Part shown: in pieces, positions 1 to 9,186 of the stretch
How the letters are laid out: the number at the start of each line of letters is the position of its first letter
How positions within the stretch are numbered: the first letter of the stretch is position 1
Assembly: GCA_028818375.1 (NCBI GenBank)
Contig: JAPPOB010000005.1
Coordinates: 186,001-250,000, forward strand
Direction of reading: 5' to 3'
DNA length: 64,000 bases
From: Anaerolineaceae bacterium
GTDB taxonomy: Bacteria; Chloroflexota; Anaerolineae; Aggregatilineales; Phototrophicaceae
Notes under the pieces: generated by a model
Databases searched by the model: none
What the model was told of the DNA's origin: nothing
The model's input: the letters and a program-made list of their open reading frames with translations, nothing else
Made by a program: the position numbers and the translations under genes

Positions 1-2
1 TC

Positions 3-83
3 ACGCGCATCGGCCCCATGGAAGGGTCGCCAACGCGGGCCGAAGTCGAAGCCTTCATGCGCGCACAGGAGGTGCCGGCATGA
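3..83 (+). CDS. C-terminal fragment of an upstream gene (partial)
   Basis: An open frame enters from the left edge and ends at the TGA at 81-83, overlapping the ATG of the next gene as ATGA. Only about 26 residues are visible, ending in MRAQEVPA. The frame carries the AGGAGG-like ribosome site used by the next gene. The tight overlap suggests it is the preceding gene of the same operon. The fragment is too short to assign a family, so no function is proposed. Confidence 0.6.
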   Translation, partial: TRIGPMEGSPTRAEVEAFMRAQEVPA

Positions 84-2143
84 CATGGTACGAGAAAGCC
101 TGGCGCCGCGGCGTGCTCGACATGCACATCACCGAAGACAATCCGCGTTTCATGACACAATTCGACCCGCAGCGCTTCGTCGACCTGATGCTGGAAGCGC
201 GTTTGCAGTCCGTGGTGCTCTACGCCCACTCCCACGTAGGCAGTTGTTTCTACCCCTCGCTGATCGCGCCGGTGCACGCCGGTCCCGACGGACGCGACAT
301 CTTCGGCGAGACGCTGGCCCTGTGCCACGCCAACGACATCGCCGTCGTCGGTTACATGAGCCTGATCTACGACACGCTCACCTGGCGCGCCCGGCCGGAC
401 TGGCGCATCACGCACTCCGATTACCTGGGCCACAGCAACCCGGGTCGTTACGGCGTCTGCTGCCCCAATTCGCCCTACCGCGACTACGCCGCCTCGCTGG
501 CCACAGAACTGGCTGCCGGCTATCCGCTGGATGGCATTCGCTTCGACATGACCTTCTGGCCGGGTATCTGCTATTGCCCCCATTGCCGTCTGCGCTTTAT
601 GGAAGAGGTCGGCGGCGAGTTGCCCACGGTCATCAACTGGTTTGACCCGCGCTGGACCCGCTTCGCCCGCAAACGTGAGGAATGGCTGGTCGATTTCGCG
701 GCCCTCTGCACCGACGCCGTGCGCGCGGTCGACCCGACCATCAGCGTGGAGCACCAGTCCTCGACCTTCGCCCATCCCTGGCGCTTCGGCGTCACAACGC
801 CCCTCGCCGCCCAGACCGACTTCCTGCAGGGCGATTTCTACGGCGACATCCTGCAGGGTTCCTTCGTGCGCAAACTCTTCCACAACCTGTCGCCCAACCG
901 CCCCGGCGGCTTCGAGACCAGCGTCTCCGCCACGCTGAGTAATTACACGGCGCTCAAGGACGAGGCCCTGCTGCGCTGCAAGGCCCACGCCGCCCTGGCC
1001 GACGGCTGCGCCTTTATTTTCATCGATTCCGTCGACCCCGTCGGCAGCATCAATCCCCTCGTCTACCAGCGCATGGGCCGCATCTTCAGGGAGACGCAGG
1101 CCTGCGAGCCCTGGCTGGGCGGCGATCTGCAACAGGACGTCGGCATTTATCTCAGCACCCGCTCCAAAGGCGACTTCGCCGACAACGGCACGCCGGTCAG
1201 CAAGACCGGCGACCTGCACAGCCGCGCCCCCCACGTCGAGGCCGCCCTCGGCGCCTGCCAGGCGCTCATCGAGCACAACATCCCCTGGGGCGTCATCACC
1301 GGCGCCGATCTCGACCGGCTCGACCGTCACAAGATCGTCGTGCTGCCCAACGTATTGATGATGGACGCGGAGGAGTGCGCCGCCTTCCGCGAATACGTAC
1401 GCAATGGCGGCCGGCTCTATGCCAGCCGTTATACGTCGCTGGTGACGAGCGACGGCCATTTCCAGGAGGACTTCATGCTGGCGGACGTCTTCGGCGCGCA
1501 ATTCGCCGGCGAATCGCAGGAGTCCTTTACCTACATCGCGCCGGCCGCGGGTCATGAAGCGCTCTTCGGCGAGGGCTATTCCCACAGCCATCCCCCTGGC
1601 CTGGAGGATACGCAAGTCCGCATCGTCGCCCGGCCGGAGGCGAAGGTCCACGGTGAACTTGTCCTGCCCTGGACCGACCCGGCCGACCCCTGGCGCTTCG
1701 CCTCGATCCACAATAATCCGCCCGGACGCTACACCGGGCAGGCTGCCATCACGCACAATCGCTATGGCGCCGGCCAGGCCATCTACGTCGGCGGCGACAT
1801 TGAGGGCAGTGAAAACTGCCGCGACCTGTTTATCAATTTGCTGCAGCTGCTGGGCGCGACCTGGTCTTTCGGCTCCAACGCGCCCAGGTCGGTGGAAATC
1901 ACCCTGTTTCACCAGGCACAGGAGGCGCGCTGGCTGATCAATCTGATCAACTTCCAGCAGACTCTGCCCAACATCCCGGTGCGCGACATTGAGGTCCGCC
2001 TGCGGGTCCCGCAGCGCGCGCTGCGTCTGGTGCAGCGCCCCACCGGCCGGGAACTTCCCTTCGAGCGCAACGACGACGGCATTAGTTTCACCCTGGAGGA
2101 ACTCGAGACTTTCGCCATGCTCACGCTGGAGTATGCGCAGTGA
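80..2143 (+). CDS. GHL6-type putative glycoside hydrolase with GH42-like trimerisation domain
   Basis: 687 aa. The N-terminal half looks like the TIM-barrel 'hypothetical glycosyl hydrolase 6' family: FDMTFWP around residue 155 with a following CYCxxC cluster (Cys164, 166, 169) and EHQSS near 230. Residues about 380-500 resemble the beta-galactosidase (GH42) trimerisation domain, with alternating hydrophobic strands and REYVRNGGRLYAS. No signal peptide is seen, so it is probably cytoplasmic and acts on an imported oligosaccharide; the substrate is unknown. The ATG at 80 has GGAGG about 8 nt upstream and overlaps the preceding stop. It is the first of two tandem paralogues in an operon that continues with an Ldh_2 dehydrogenase and a fucose-isomerase-like protein. 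Family fairly sure; activity unproven. Confidence 0.8.
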   Translation: MTWYEKAWRRGVLDMHITEDNPRFMTQFDPQRFVDLMLEARLQSVVLYAHSHVGSCFYPSLIAPVHAGPDGRDIFGETLALCHANDIAVVGYMSLIYDTLTWRARPDWRITHSDYLGHSNPGRYGVCCPNSPYRDYAASLATELAAGYPLDGIRFDMTFWPGICYCPHCRLRFMEEVGGELPTVINWFDPRWTRFARKREEWLVDFAALCTDAVRAVDPTISVEHQSSTFAHPWRFGVTTPLAAQTDFLQGDFYGDILQGSFVRKLFHNLSPNRPGGFETSVSATLSNYTALKDEALLRCKAHAALADGCAFIFIDSVDPVGSINPLVYQRMGRIFRETQACEPWLGGDLQQDVGIYLSTRSKGDFADNGTPVSKTGDLHSRAPHVEAALGACQALIEHNIPWGVITGADLDRLDRHKIVVLPNVLMMDAEECAAFREYVRNGGRLYASRYTSLVTSDGHFQEDFMLADVFGAQFAGESQESFTYIAPAAGHEALFGEGYSHSHPPGLEDTQVRIVARPEAKVHGELVLPWTDPADPWRFASIHNNPPGRYTGQAAITHNRYGAGQAIYVGGDIEGSENCRDLFINLLQLLGATWSFGSNAPRSVEITLFHQAQEARWLINLINFQQTLPNIPVRDIEVRLRVPQRALRLVQRPTGRELPFERNDDGISFTLEELETFAMLTLEYAQ

Positions 2144-2217
2144 TGGGTGAAGACCAGTTACGGCAAGATTGCCGAAGAGAGAAAATTGCTCGAAACATTT
2201 CCTGAATAGAGGCCAAC

Positions 2218-4305
2218 ATGACCGTACCCTGGTACAAGAACATTTACCGGCGCGCCGTCGTTGACCAGCACATCACCGATGTCAACGCGGATTTCCTCGC
2301 CGACTTCGACGCCGAACACTACGTCGGCATGATCCGCAAGTCCAACGCCCAGGCCATGTTTATGTACGCCCAGTCGGTGGTCGGGCAGGCCTTTTATCCT
2401 TCGAAGGTCGCGCCCGTCCACGCCAACCTCAAGGGCCGCAACCTGCCGCAGGAGGTCATCGACGAGGCGCGCCGCCATGACCTCAAGGTCGTGCTCTACA
2501 TGAGCCTCGTCTGGGACACCTGGGCCTGCCGCAACCACGATGACTGGAAGGTCAAGGACACCCACGGCCGCGGCATCGCCGATGACATCAGCAGCACGAA
2601 GACCGAGCGCGCCGGTCTCTGCTGCGTTAACTCGCCCTACCGCGATTACACGCGCGACCTCACCCGGGAAATCTGCGAGACCTTCGACGTCGAGGGTATT
2701 CGCATGGACATGACCTTCTGGCCGCGGCCCTGCTACTGTCGCCACTGCCGCCGCCGCTACGCCGAAGAGGTCGGCGGCGACATTCCCGAGATTATCAACT
2801 GGGAAGACCCGCGCTGGGTCGCCTTTCAGCGCTGCCGCGAGCGCTGGATGGCCGAATTCGCCGAACGCCAGACCAAGACTGCCCTCGCCGCCAACCCCGA
2901 TCTGTCGGTCGAACACCAGGCCTCCTCCATCCCCCACGAGGCCGGCTGGCGCTTCGGCGTGGACAGCCGCCTGGCGCTGCAAAATACCTATCTGCAAGGC
3001 GACTTCTACGGCGGCACCATCCAGGGCTCGCTGGTGCGCAAGCTTTTCTACAACCTCAGCCCCGACCGACCCGTCGGCTTCGAGACCTGCGTCTCGATCT
3101 CCCTGGCCAACTACACCGCCATCAAGCACCGCGGCCTGCTGGAGGCCGCCGCCTGTTCCGCCATCGCCGACGGCTGCGCCTTCATCTACATCACCAGCAT
3201 CGATCCGATCGGCACGCTGGAGCCCACCACCTACGAACGCATGGGCGAGATCTGGGGACGGACCCAACATTACGAGCCGCACATGGGCGGCGAACTGCAA
3301 CAGGACGTGGCCGTCTACTACAGCCTCAACTCCAAGTGTAGTTTGGCCGACAACGGCAAGCACGTGGAAGGCCCGGGACTCGCGCCTTCCTCGTCCCACA
3401 CCGACGCGGTGGTCGGCGCCTGCCGCGCCCTGCGCGACAATCACATTCCCTTCGGCGTCATCACCGACACCAGCCTCGACCAGCTCTCGCGCCACAAGGT
3501 CATCATCCTGCCCGACGTGCTGATGATGAGCGAGGAAGAAGTGTCGGCCTTCCGCGAGTACGTGCGCCAGGGCGGCAAACTCTACGCCAGCGGCCGCACC
3601 TCGCTGATCACGCGGGACGGCCATCGCCAGAACGACTTCATGCTGGCCGACGCCTTCGGCGTTCACTTTTCCGGCGAGACGAAGGAGACCTTCACCTACC
3701 TCGCGCCGGTGGAGGCGACTGACGCGCTCTTCGCGCCGGCCACGCGTCAGCATCCCGCCGGCCTGCAGGAATCGCAACTCATAGTGAAACCGGATGCGGG
3801 CACAGATGTCCTCGCCACCATCACGCTGCCCTACACTGTCCCCGCCGACTCGATCACCTTCACATCCCTGCACAACGACCCGCCCGGCTTCCGCACGGAC
3901 ATGCCCGGCATCATCCGCAACGCCTGCGGTGAAGGCAGCGTCATTTACGTCACCAGCGGCATCGAGCGTTACGAGCACCTGCACGACATCTTCCTTAATC
4001 TCGTCCGTGAACTCTGCGACGATTTCTCCTTCGGGGCCGACGCGCCGCCGGTGGTCGAGGTCACGCTCTTCGATCAGCCGGAGCGCGGTCGTTTGCTGGC
4101 CAACCTGGTCAATTTCCAGGAGACTTTCCCGCAGGTGCCCATCCACGACGCGCGCCTGCGTCTCGCGCTCGACAGCCGCGTGGCGACCCGCGCGATCCTC
4201 CTGCCTGACGAGACTGAACTGGCATTCAGCGTCGTCAACGGCATGGCCGAGGTCACCGTGCCACCCTTTGAGACCTTCGCGATGCTGGCGCTGGAGTACG
4301 CGTAG
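2218..4305 (+). CDS. GHL6-type putative glycoside hydrolase, tandem paralogue
   Basis: 695 aa, similar along its full length to the gene 74 nt upstream. It shares MDMTFWP followed by CYCRHC, the ISLANYTA and DGCAFIYI blocks, and a C-terminal trimerisation-like domain with FREYVRQGGKLYAS. The start ATG follows AGAGG. No secretion signal is visible. It carries a short insertion after the first barrel strands (around DTHGRGIADDIS) that the upstream copy lacks. Two diverged copies in one operon suggest a hetero-oligomer or two related substrates. It lies in a putative sugar-catabolic operon; a glycosidase role is inferred from the fold, not from a characterised relative. Confidence 0.8.
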   Translation: MTVPWYKNIYRRAVVDQHITDVNADFLADFDAEHYVGMIRKSNAQAMFMYAQSVVGQAFYPSKVAPVHANLKGRNLPQEVIDEARRHDLKVVLYMSLVWDTWACRNHDDWKVKDTHGRGIADDISSTKTERAGLCCVNSPYRDYTRDLTREICETFDVEGIRMDMTFWPRPCYCRHCRRRYAEEVGGDIPEIINWEDPRWVAFQRCRERWMAEFAERQTKTALAANPDLSVEHQASSIPHEAGWRFGVDSRLALQNTYLQGDFYGGTIQGSLVRKLFYNLSPDRPVGFETCVSISLANYTAIKHRGLLEAAACSAIADGCAFIYITSIDPIGTLEPTTYERMGEIWGRTQHYEPHMGGELQQDVAVYYSLNSKCSLADNGKHVEGPGLAPSSSHTDAVVGACRALRDNHIPFGVITDTSLDQLSRHKVIILPDVLMMSEEEVSAFREYVRQGGKLYASGRTSLITRDGHRQNDFMLADAFGVHFSGETKETFTYLAPVEATDALFAPATRQHPAGLQESQLIVKPDAGTDVLATITLPYTVPADSITFTSLHNDPPGFRTDMPGIIRNACGEGSVIYVTSGIERYEHLHDIFLNLVRELCDDFSFGADAPPVVEVTLFDQPERGRLLANLVNFQETFPQVPIHDARLRLALDSRVATRAILLPDETELAFSVVNGMAEVTVPPFETFAMLALEYA

Positions 4306-4331
4306 ATGCCTGCTACCAGACAGGAGGCCTC

Positions 4332-5351
4332 ATGCCCGTAGTGAGCGAAGCCGAATTGCGCCAGACTGTCGCCGACATCTGTGGACCGCTGGGCGCCGGC
4401 GAGGTGGAGATTTCTCGTTTGCAGGACCATCTCGTTGGCAGCAACCTGCGCGGCCACGACTCCCACGGCGTGCATCTGCTGATGAACTACGTGAATCTCT
4501 GGCGCAAGGGCGACATCAAATTCGGCGCGGAACTGGAGGTTCTGCGCGAAAGTCCCGCCCACGCCGCGCTTGATGCCCATGGCGGACTCGGTCAGGTGAT
4601 GGCCGGGCGCGCCGCGGACATCGCCATCGACAAGGCCCGCGCCGGCGCCATCGCCGCCGTCACCATCCGCAACTGCAGCCACATTGGCCGCCTCGGTGAA
4701 TACGCCGAGCAGATCGCCGCCGCCGGTCTGATCGGCTTCGTCACGGTCAACGGCCAGGGCGGCGCCCAGCTGGTGGCCCCCTGGGGCGGGGTGGAGCGGC
4801 GCCTCTCGGTCAATCCCTTCGCCTGGGGCATCCCCGCGCCGGGGACCGACATCATGGTCGATATCTCGCCGACTGTCGTGGCCGGCGGCAAGGTCAACAT
4901 CAAGCAGTATCGCGACGAGCCCTTGCCGATCGGCTGGGTCATCGACAGCGAGGGCCATGACACGACTGACGCCGCCGACTTCCACGACGGTTCCCTGCTC
5001 CCTCTGGGCGGCCACAAAGGCTACGCGCTCGGCGTCGTCGTGGACGTGCTGGCCGGCGCGCTCAGCGGGGGCGGCACCAGCCAGCCGGACCCGCCCGACT
5101 GGCACAACGCCACGCTGATCATCGCCATCAACCCGGCGGCCTTCGTCACAGCGGAAGAATTTGAGACAGAGGTCAGCGACCTGCTGGACTACATCCGCAG
5201 CAGCCGCCTGCGGCCGGGCTTCAGCGAAATCCTCATCCCTGGCGAACCCGAAGCGCGGGAAATGGCGCGGCGGCGGCGCGAGGGGATCTTCGTCAGCGAA
5301 CGCGCCTGGAGCCAGCTTTGCGCCTTGCGCGAAAGGGGGGCCGCGCCATGA
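4332..5351 (+). CDS. Ldh_2-family NAD(P)-dependent malate/L-lactate-type dehydrogenase
   Basis: 339 aa, the normal size for the Ldh_2 (malate/L-lactate/ureidoglycolate/sugar-acid dehydrogenase) family. Family blocks seen: GHDSHGV near residue 46, NCSHIGRLGEYA near 115, a cofactor-region NPFAWGIP block near 163, and LGGHKGYALG near 225. These enzymes oxidise or reduce 2-hydroxy acids with NAD(P) and do not use a Rossmann fold. A CAGGAGG ribosome site lies just before the ATG. It overlaps the next gene as ATGA, so the two are probably translationally coupled. The context favours a sugar-derived hydroxy acid as substrate. A second family member lies at 17835-18872 on the other strand. Confidence 0.88.
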   Translation: MPVVSEAELRQTVADICGPLGAGEVEISRLQDHLVGSNLRGHDSHGVHLLMNYVNLWRKGDIKFGAELEVLRESPAHAALDAHGGLGQVMAGRAADIAIDKARAGAIAAVTIRNCSHIGRLGEYAEQIAAAGLIGFVTVNGQGGAQLVAPWGGVERRLSVNPFAWGIPAPGTDIMVDISPTVVAGGKVNIKQYRDEPLPIGWVIDSEGHDTTDAADFHDGSLLPLGGHKGYALGVVVDVLAGALSGGGTSQPDPPDWHNATLIIAINPAAFVTAEEFETEVSDLLDYIRSSRLRPGFSEILIPGEPEAREMARRRREGIFVSERAWSQLCALRERGAAP

Positions 5352-6733
5352 ACAAGGCCCGCATCGGCCTGATTTGCAGCATGTCGCCCGAACTGCACGA
5401 TGTCTGGGGCGAAGAGGTGCGCGCGCCTTCCCGCCAGATGTTCAGCGAGGCGCGCCAAATTCTGGAAGGCTTCGACGTCGAGGTCGTCGCGCCCGACGAA
5501 TTCACGACCTCGCTGCAGCAGGCGCGCGCCCATGGCCGCATGCTGCGAAACGCCGACATCCACGTGCTCGTCGTCTACGTCGCCCGCTGGAGCTACGGCA
5601 CCAGCGTCGTCGAGACCGCCCTTGAGTGCGAAGCGCCGGTCGTCGTCTGGACCAACACGGACATCGCCGCGGTCGGCATCGTCGGCGCCAGCGTGGTGCG
5701 CGGTTCGCTCGATGAGGCCGGCGTCACCAACTGTCTGGTCTACGGCGACTTCGATGACCCTGTCGCCCTGCGGGAACTGGAGGTTCGCTGCCTCGGCGCG
5801 GCCGCCGGCAGCCGTTTGCGCGGCCAGGTCTACGGCCTGATGGGTTCGCGTTCGCTGGGCATGTTGACCGCCGCCGTGGATGCCAACCAGTGGCGCCGTC
5901 AGTTCGGCGTCGAAATCGAATCCTGGGACCAGAGCGAGATCATCGACCTCGCGCAGAAGATGCCCGACTCGGAGGTGGCGACGCATCTCGCCTGGAGCCA
6001 CGAAGTCTTCGGCTCGATTCAGGTGAAGGACGAGGTCATGCGCGCCGCCATGAAGATGTACCTCGCCTCGCGCCGCCTGATCGCCGAGCGCGGCTTCGAC
6101 TTCGTCTCCGTGCGCTGTCTGCCGGAGACGCCGGTGCTCTTCACCACCTTCTGTTACACCATCGCCCTGCTGAACGACAGCTCGGACGCCGACGGCGACA
6201 AGGAAGCCATCTGCTGCTCCTGCGAATCCGATTCCAACGGCGCCCTCACCATGCAAATCCTCAAGCACCTCGGCGGCGCGCCGGTCATGTTCGGCGACGT
6301 GCGCACCATCCGCCTCGTGGAGGGCGAGATCTGGATCTCCAACTGCGGCTCACAGGCCACCACCCTGGCGAAGGACCGGAGTCAGGTGCACTGGGTCGAG
6401 CACGGCTTTCAGGAGTTCGAATGGAAGCTGGGCGGCGCGGCGCCCCAGGCCGTCAACCGGCCGGGCCGCGTCACCCTGGCGCGCATCACCCGTCAGGCCG
6501 GCGAGCACGTCATGCTCATCACCGGCGGCGAGTGCCTCGACGTGCCGCACGAGAAACTGGGGGAAACGCACTGGGATTTTTCGCCACACGCCTTCGTCAG
6601 GCTGGACGCCGACCCGCGCGCCGTCGCCCGCGAACTGCGCAGCAACCACCTCAGCCTGGTCTATGGCGATTTCATTCCCCATTTGGAGGAGACCTGCCGC
6701 GTGCTGGACATCCGTTCCATCATCGTGCGCTGA
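5348..6733 (+). CDS. L-fucose/L-arabinose isomerase-family protein
   Basis: 461 aa from the ATG at 5348, which overlaps the preceding stop and has a purine-rich AAAGGGGGG ribosome site; an in-frame TTG at 5318 is less likely. The sequence has the layout of the L-fucose isomerase-like fold: an N-terminal part with ADIHVLVVYVARWSYG, a middle part with PETPVLF, and a C-terminal part with CESDSNGALTMQILKHLGG followed by FGDVR, where the family places metal-binding acidic residues. Classical members interconvert aldoses and ketoses using Mn2+. This copy is shorter than E. coli FucI (about 590 aa) and matches the widespread 'isomerase-like' group of unknown substrate. It belongs to the 80-7530 operon. 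Confidence 0.78.
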   Translation: MNKARIGLICSMSPELHDVWGEEVRAPSRQMFSEARQILEGFDVEVVAPDEFTTSLQQARAHGRMLRNADIHVLVVYVARWSYGTSVVETALECEAPVVVWTNTDIAAVGIVGASVVRGSLDEAGVTNCLVYGDFDDPVALRELEVRCLGAAAGSRLRGQVYGLMGSRSLGMLTAAVDANQWRRQFGVEIESWDQSEIIDLAQKMPDSEVATHLAWSHEVFGSIQVKDEVMRAAMKMYLASRRLIAERGFDFVSVRCLPETPVLFTTFCYTIALLNDSSDADGDKEAICCSCESDSNGALTMQILKHLGGAPVMFGDVRTIRLVEGEIWISNCGSQATTLAKDRSQVHWVEHGFQEFEWKLGGAAPQAVNRPGRVTLARITRQAGEHVMLITGGECLDVPHEKLGETHWDFSPHAFVRLDADPRAVARELRSNHLSLVYGDFIPHLEETCRVLDIRSIIVR

Positions 6734-6759
6734 GGCAGACAATCTGAAAGGAGCACTCC

Positions 6760-7530
6760 GTGACCATAGACGTGACAAGATTCAAACAGCAAGGCTATCT
6801 CTGCCCGCTCCCGGTTTATGAACCGGCGGAGGTCGAGCCTCTGCGCCAGCTATACTGGCGTTTGCGGAAACTGCTGCCGCCAAGCGTCTCCACCCAGGAG
6901 ATGGACTGGTGGCACGGCGAGGACCGCGAGCTCTGGTCCGTCGCCAGCGAGCCGCGCATCCTCGACCTCGTCGAGCCCATCCTCGGGCCGGACTTCTACA
7001 TCTGGGGCTCACAGTTCTTCAGCAAGGACCCCGGCGATGCGAAGACCACGCCCTGGCACCAGGATGCCTTCTTCTGGCCCCTCGCGCCGCACAATTCCGT
7101 CACCGTGTGGGTCGCCTTTGAGGACAGCGACGCGGCCAACGGCGCCATGAAGGTCATCCCCGGCACGCACCGCGCCCAACACATCACACACGAGGATACG
7201 GAAAGCGACAGCGACGTGCTGCCCTCGCGCGCCACGGGCGGGGACTTTTCATTTGACGACGCCGTCCATCTGGAACTGAAAGCGGGGCAGGTCAGCCTGC
7301 ACGACGACAACATCCTGCACGGCTCGGATGCCAATGACTCCGATCGCCTGCGCTGCGGCCTGACCCTGCGCTACTCCAGCACCGAGGTGAAGGCCGACCT
7401 CTCCGTCTGGCCCTTTTTCAAGGCCTTCCAGGTGCGCGGCGCAGACCGCTACAACCACAACCCGCCCGGCACGGCGCCGACCGACCTGATGCGCGCGTAC
7501 CGCCAGGTCACGGCGGGCGAGGAGATTTAA
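6760..7530 (+). CDS. Phytanoyl-CoA dioxygenase (PhyH)-family Fe(II)/2-oxoglutarate enzyme
   Basis: 256 aa. Starts at GTG 6760 with AAAGGAG upstream. The facial-triad motif is visible as H100-x-D102 (in PWHQDAFFWP) and H187 (in NILHGSDAN), with downstream arginines suited to binding 2-oxoglutarate. Such enzymes hydroxylate small molecules in the cytoplasm; the substrate cannot be read from sequence. Last gene of the plus-strand operon, 26 nt after the isomerase-like gene. It is very close to the PhyH gene at 13168-13932 even at DNA level, so the two flank the sugar-transporter cassette as duplicated copies. Confidence 0.88.
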   Translation: MTIDVTRFKQQGYLCPLPVYEPAEVEPLRQLYWRLRKLLPPSVSTQEMDWWHGEDRELWSVASEPRILDLVEPILGPDFYIWGSQFFSKDPGDAKTTPWHQDAFFWPLAPHNSVTVWVAFEDSDAANGAMKVIPGTHRAQHITHEDTESDSDVLPSRATGGDFSFDDAVHLELKAGQVSLHDDNILHGSDANDSDRLRCGLTLRYSSTEVKADLSVWPFFKAFQVRGADRYNHNPPGTAPTDLMRAYRQVTAGEEI

Positions 7531-7715
7531 GGGCGGCCCACTCCGGGAAGGGCTCATGCCAGAAGTGTCCGGTGGGGCAGGGGAGCATGGGCCCGGATGT
7601 CCGGCGATATGTCGGGCTTCACAATTGACGTCTGATTCTTCAATCGGGAGGGCTGCGGGTTTCGCCTGACGCCGCAACGACCCAATTCCGACATGCAGCG
7701 TATGGTTGGCCGGGA

Positions 7716-7721
7716 TATAGT
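7716..7721 (+). promoter_or_regulatory. Possible -10 element upstream of the sugar-binding protein gene
   Basis: TATAGT, one mismatch from TATAAT, lies 48 bp before the solute-binding protein start in an intergenic stretch of 238 bp (7531-7768). No convincing -35 box sits at 16-18 bp, so this is weak. The rest of the gap holds nothing I recognise apart from the hairpin at 7727-7747. Confidence 0.25.
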
Positions 7722-7726
7722 AGACG

Positions 7727-7747
7727 CAGCCTGCAAAAGGCAGGCTG
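7727..7747 (+). promoter_or_regulatory. Hairpin in the 5' leader of the sugar-binding protein gene
   Basis: CAGCCTGC and GCAGGCTG form a perfect 8-bp stem with a 5-nt AAAAG loop, ending 21 nt before the ATG. It lies just upstream of the ribosome site (AAAGAAGAGGGG), so it could stabilise the mRNA leader. No regulatory role is demonstrated. Confidence 0.4.
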
Positions 7748-7768
7748 GTTAAAGAAGAGGGGATTGAA

Positions 7769-9154
7769 ATGAACATTTTGTCGTTACGTCGGATTCGCTT
7801 TCTACGCACAGGTTTTCTTGCAGTTTTGCTCCCCGTCCTGCTCCTGACTTCCTTCGGCATGGTCTCCACTGTTGCCCAGGATGCAGAACCCGCCGGACAG
7901 CTCACCGTGTTTATGTGGGGCGGGCCGCCCGACATCAACACCTATGAAGCCGCCATCGCCCGCTATATGGAGGCCTTCCCGCAGGTTGAGATTGAACTGG
8001 TCGATGCCGGCGGCTGCGGTGCCAGTTACGCCGCCTGCAAAACCCTGATCGCGGGCGGTACGATGGCCGACGTCTTCGTGCCAGGCAGCTGGAACTACAA
8101 CGCCATGGCCAATGATGGCGTTCTGGAGGACCTGACGCCCCTGATTGAGGCCGACCCGGACGTCGACCTGGCCGATTTCAATTCGGTAACCATTGAGGCC
8201 GTGACCAGCCTGCGCGACAGTCAGGTGGTCGGTCTGCCAATGGGCTTCAACATCCAGAGCCTCTGGTACAACCGGGACATGTTCGATGCCGCCGGTCTGG
8301 CCTATCCGCCGGCGGACGGGAACTACACCTGGAACGACGTTCGCGAGTGGGCGATCCAGCTGACACTGGACAGTAACGGCAACTCGCCCGCTTCAGCGGA
8401 TTTCGACCCCGCCGCGATCGAACAATGGGGCTATTACAATCACTTTGTCTGGCCCTGGGGCAATGGCTACGATCCGATCCTGTTTGCCTTTGGCGGCAGC
8501 GCAATGACCCTGCCGGACAGGCAGCGATGCAATCTGGAGCACCCCGACAGCATCCGTGGCTGGCAGTTCATCCAGGACCTGATGTGGACCGACCACTCCA
8601 CCGTGAAGCCGGACGCCCACGCGGAGCAAATTGGCTTCCTGCGCTGGGTTGACGGCCAGGTGGCCATGCAGCACGGGTCATTTGAACAGGCAAAACTGGT
8701 CGACGACCAGAACCCCGGGCTGAACTATGACATTGCCCCGCTGCCAGCGGGCGAAGCCGGCAATGCAACGGTCATCCAGGTGCATATGTGGAGCATATTC
8801 AGCGGTTCGGCCAACAAGGACCTCGCCTGGCATCTTGTCAAATGGCTGGCCACCGAGGGATCGGTCGGGGACTATGGCTCAATCATGACCCTGATTCCGG
8901 CCTACAGGGACTTTGCTCTTGGCGAATACTTCGTCGAAGCGCCCTACGCGCCCGAACACACCAAAGAGGCGCAACTTGATCCTCTCAACTGGGAACTGAC
9001 GACTTATCCCAGCATGTACAACGACAAGACGGACCAGATTCAGGGTTCGGACGGCTTTGGCGACGCCCTGAACGACATCCTCAACAACCGAAAATCGGCC
9101 GCAGAAGCGCTGGGCGGAATCTGCGCGCAGGTGGATGCTGTGATGCAGGAGTAG
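7769..9154 (+). CDS. Sugar ABC transporter extracellular solute-binding protein
   Basis: 461 aa. The N-terminus is a classic Sec signal: basic residues, then a hydrophobic run (LAVLLPVLLLTS), with likely cleavage near TVAQ|DAEP. The mature part resembles family-1 (MalE-like) binding proteins, with the opening LTVFMWGGPPDINTYE, the ADVFVPGSWNY and LPMGFNIQSLWYNRDMFDAAGL blocks, and a C-terminal NNRKSAAEAL. It would capture an oligosaccharide outside the membrane and deliver it to the permease pair at 11316-13129. A GH39-like glycosidase gene lies between them. No ATPase gene is in the cassette, so a shared MsiK/MalK-type ATPase elsewhere is likely. A strong ribosome site precedes the ATG. Confidence 0.9.
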   Translation: MNILSLRRIRFLRTGFLAVLLPVLLLTSFGMVSTVAQDAEPAGQLTVFMWGGPPDINTYEAAIARYMEAFPQVEIELVDAGGCGASYAACKTLIAGGTMADVFVPGSWNYNAMANDGVLEDLTPLIEADPDVDLADFNSVTIEAVTSLRDSQVVGLPMGFNIQSLWYNRDMFDAAGLAYPPADGNYTWNDVREWAIQLTLDSNGNSPASADFDPAAIEQWGYYNHFVWPWGNGYDPILFAFGGSAMTLPDRQRCNLEHPDSIRGWQFIQDLMWTDHSTVKPDAHAEQIGFLRWVDGQVAMQHGSFEQAKLVDDQNPGLNYDIAPLPAGEAGNATVIQVHMWSIFSGSANKDLAWHLVKWLATEGSVGDYGSIMTLIPAYRDFALGEYFVEAPYAPEHTKEAQLDPLNWELTTYPSMYNDKTDQIQGSDGFGDALNDILNNRKSAAEALGGICAQVDAVMQE

Positions 9155-9186
9155 CTCCCGCTTCAGGGCCAAATGTATGTTGATTT

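Noticed and set aside
2158..4146. 662-codon minus-strand open frame opposite the second GHL6 gene
   Set aside because: Antisense to a gene with a paralogue on the plus strand, and it has no recognisable motif.
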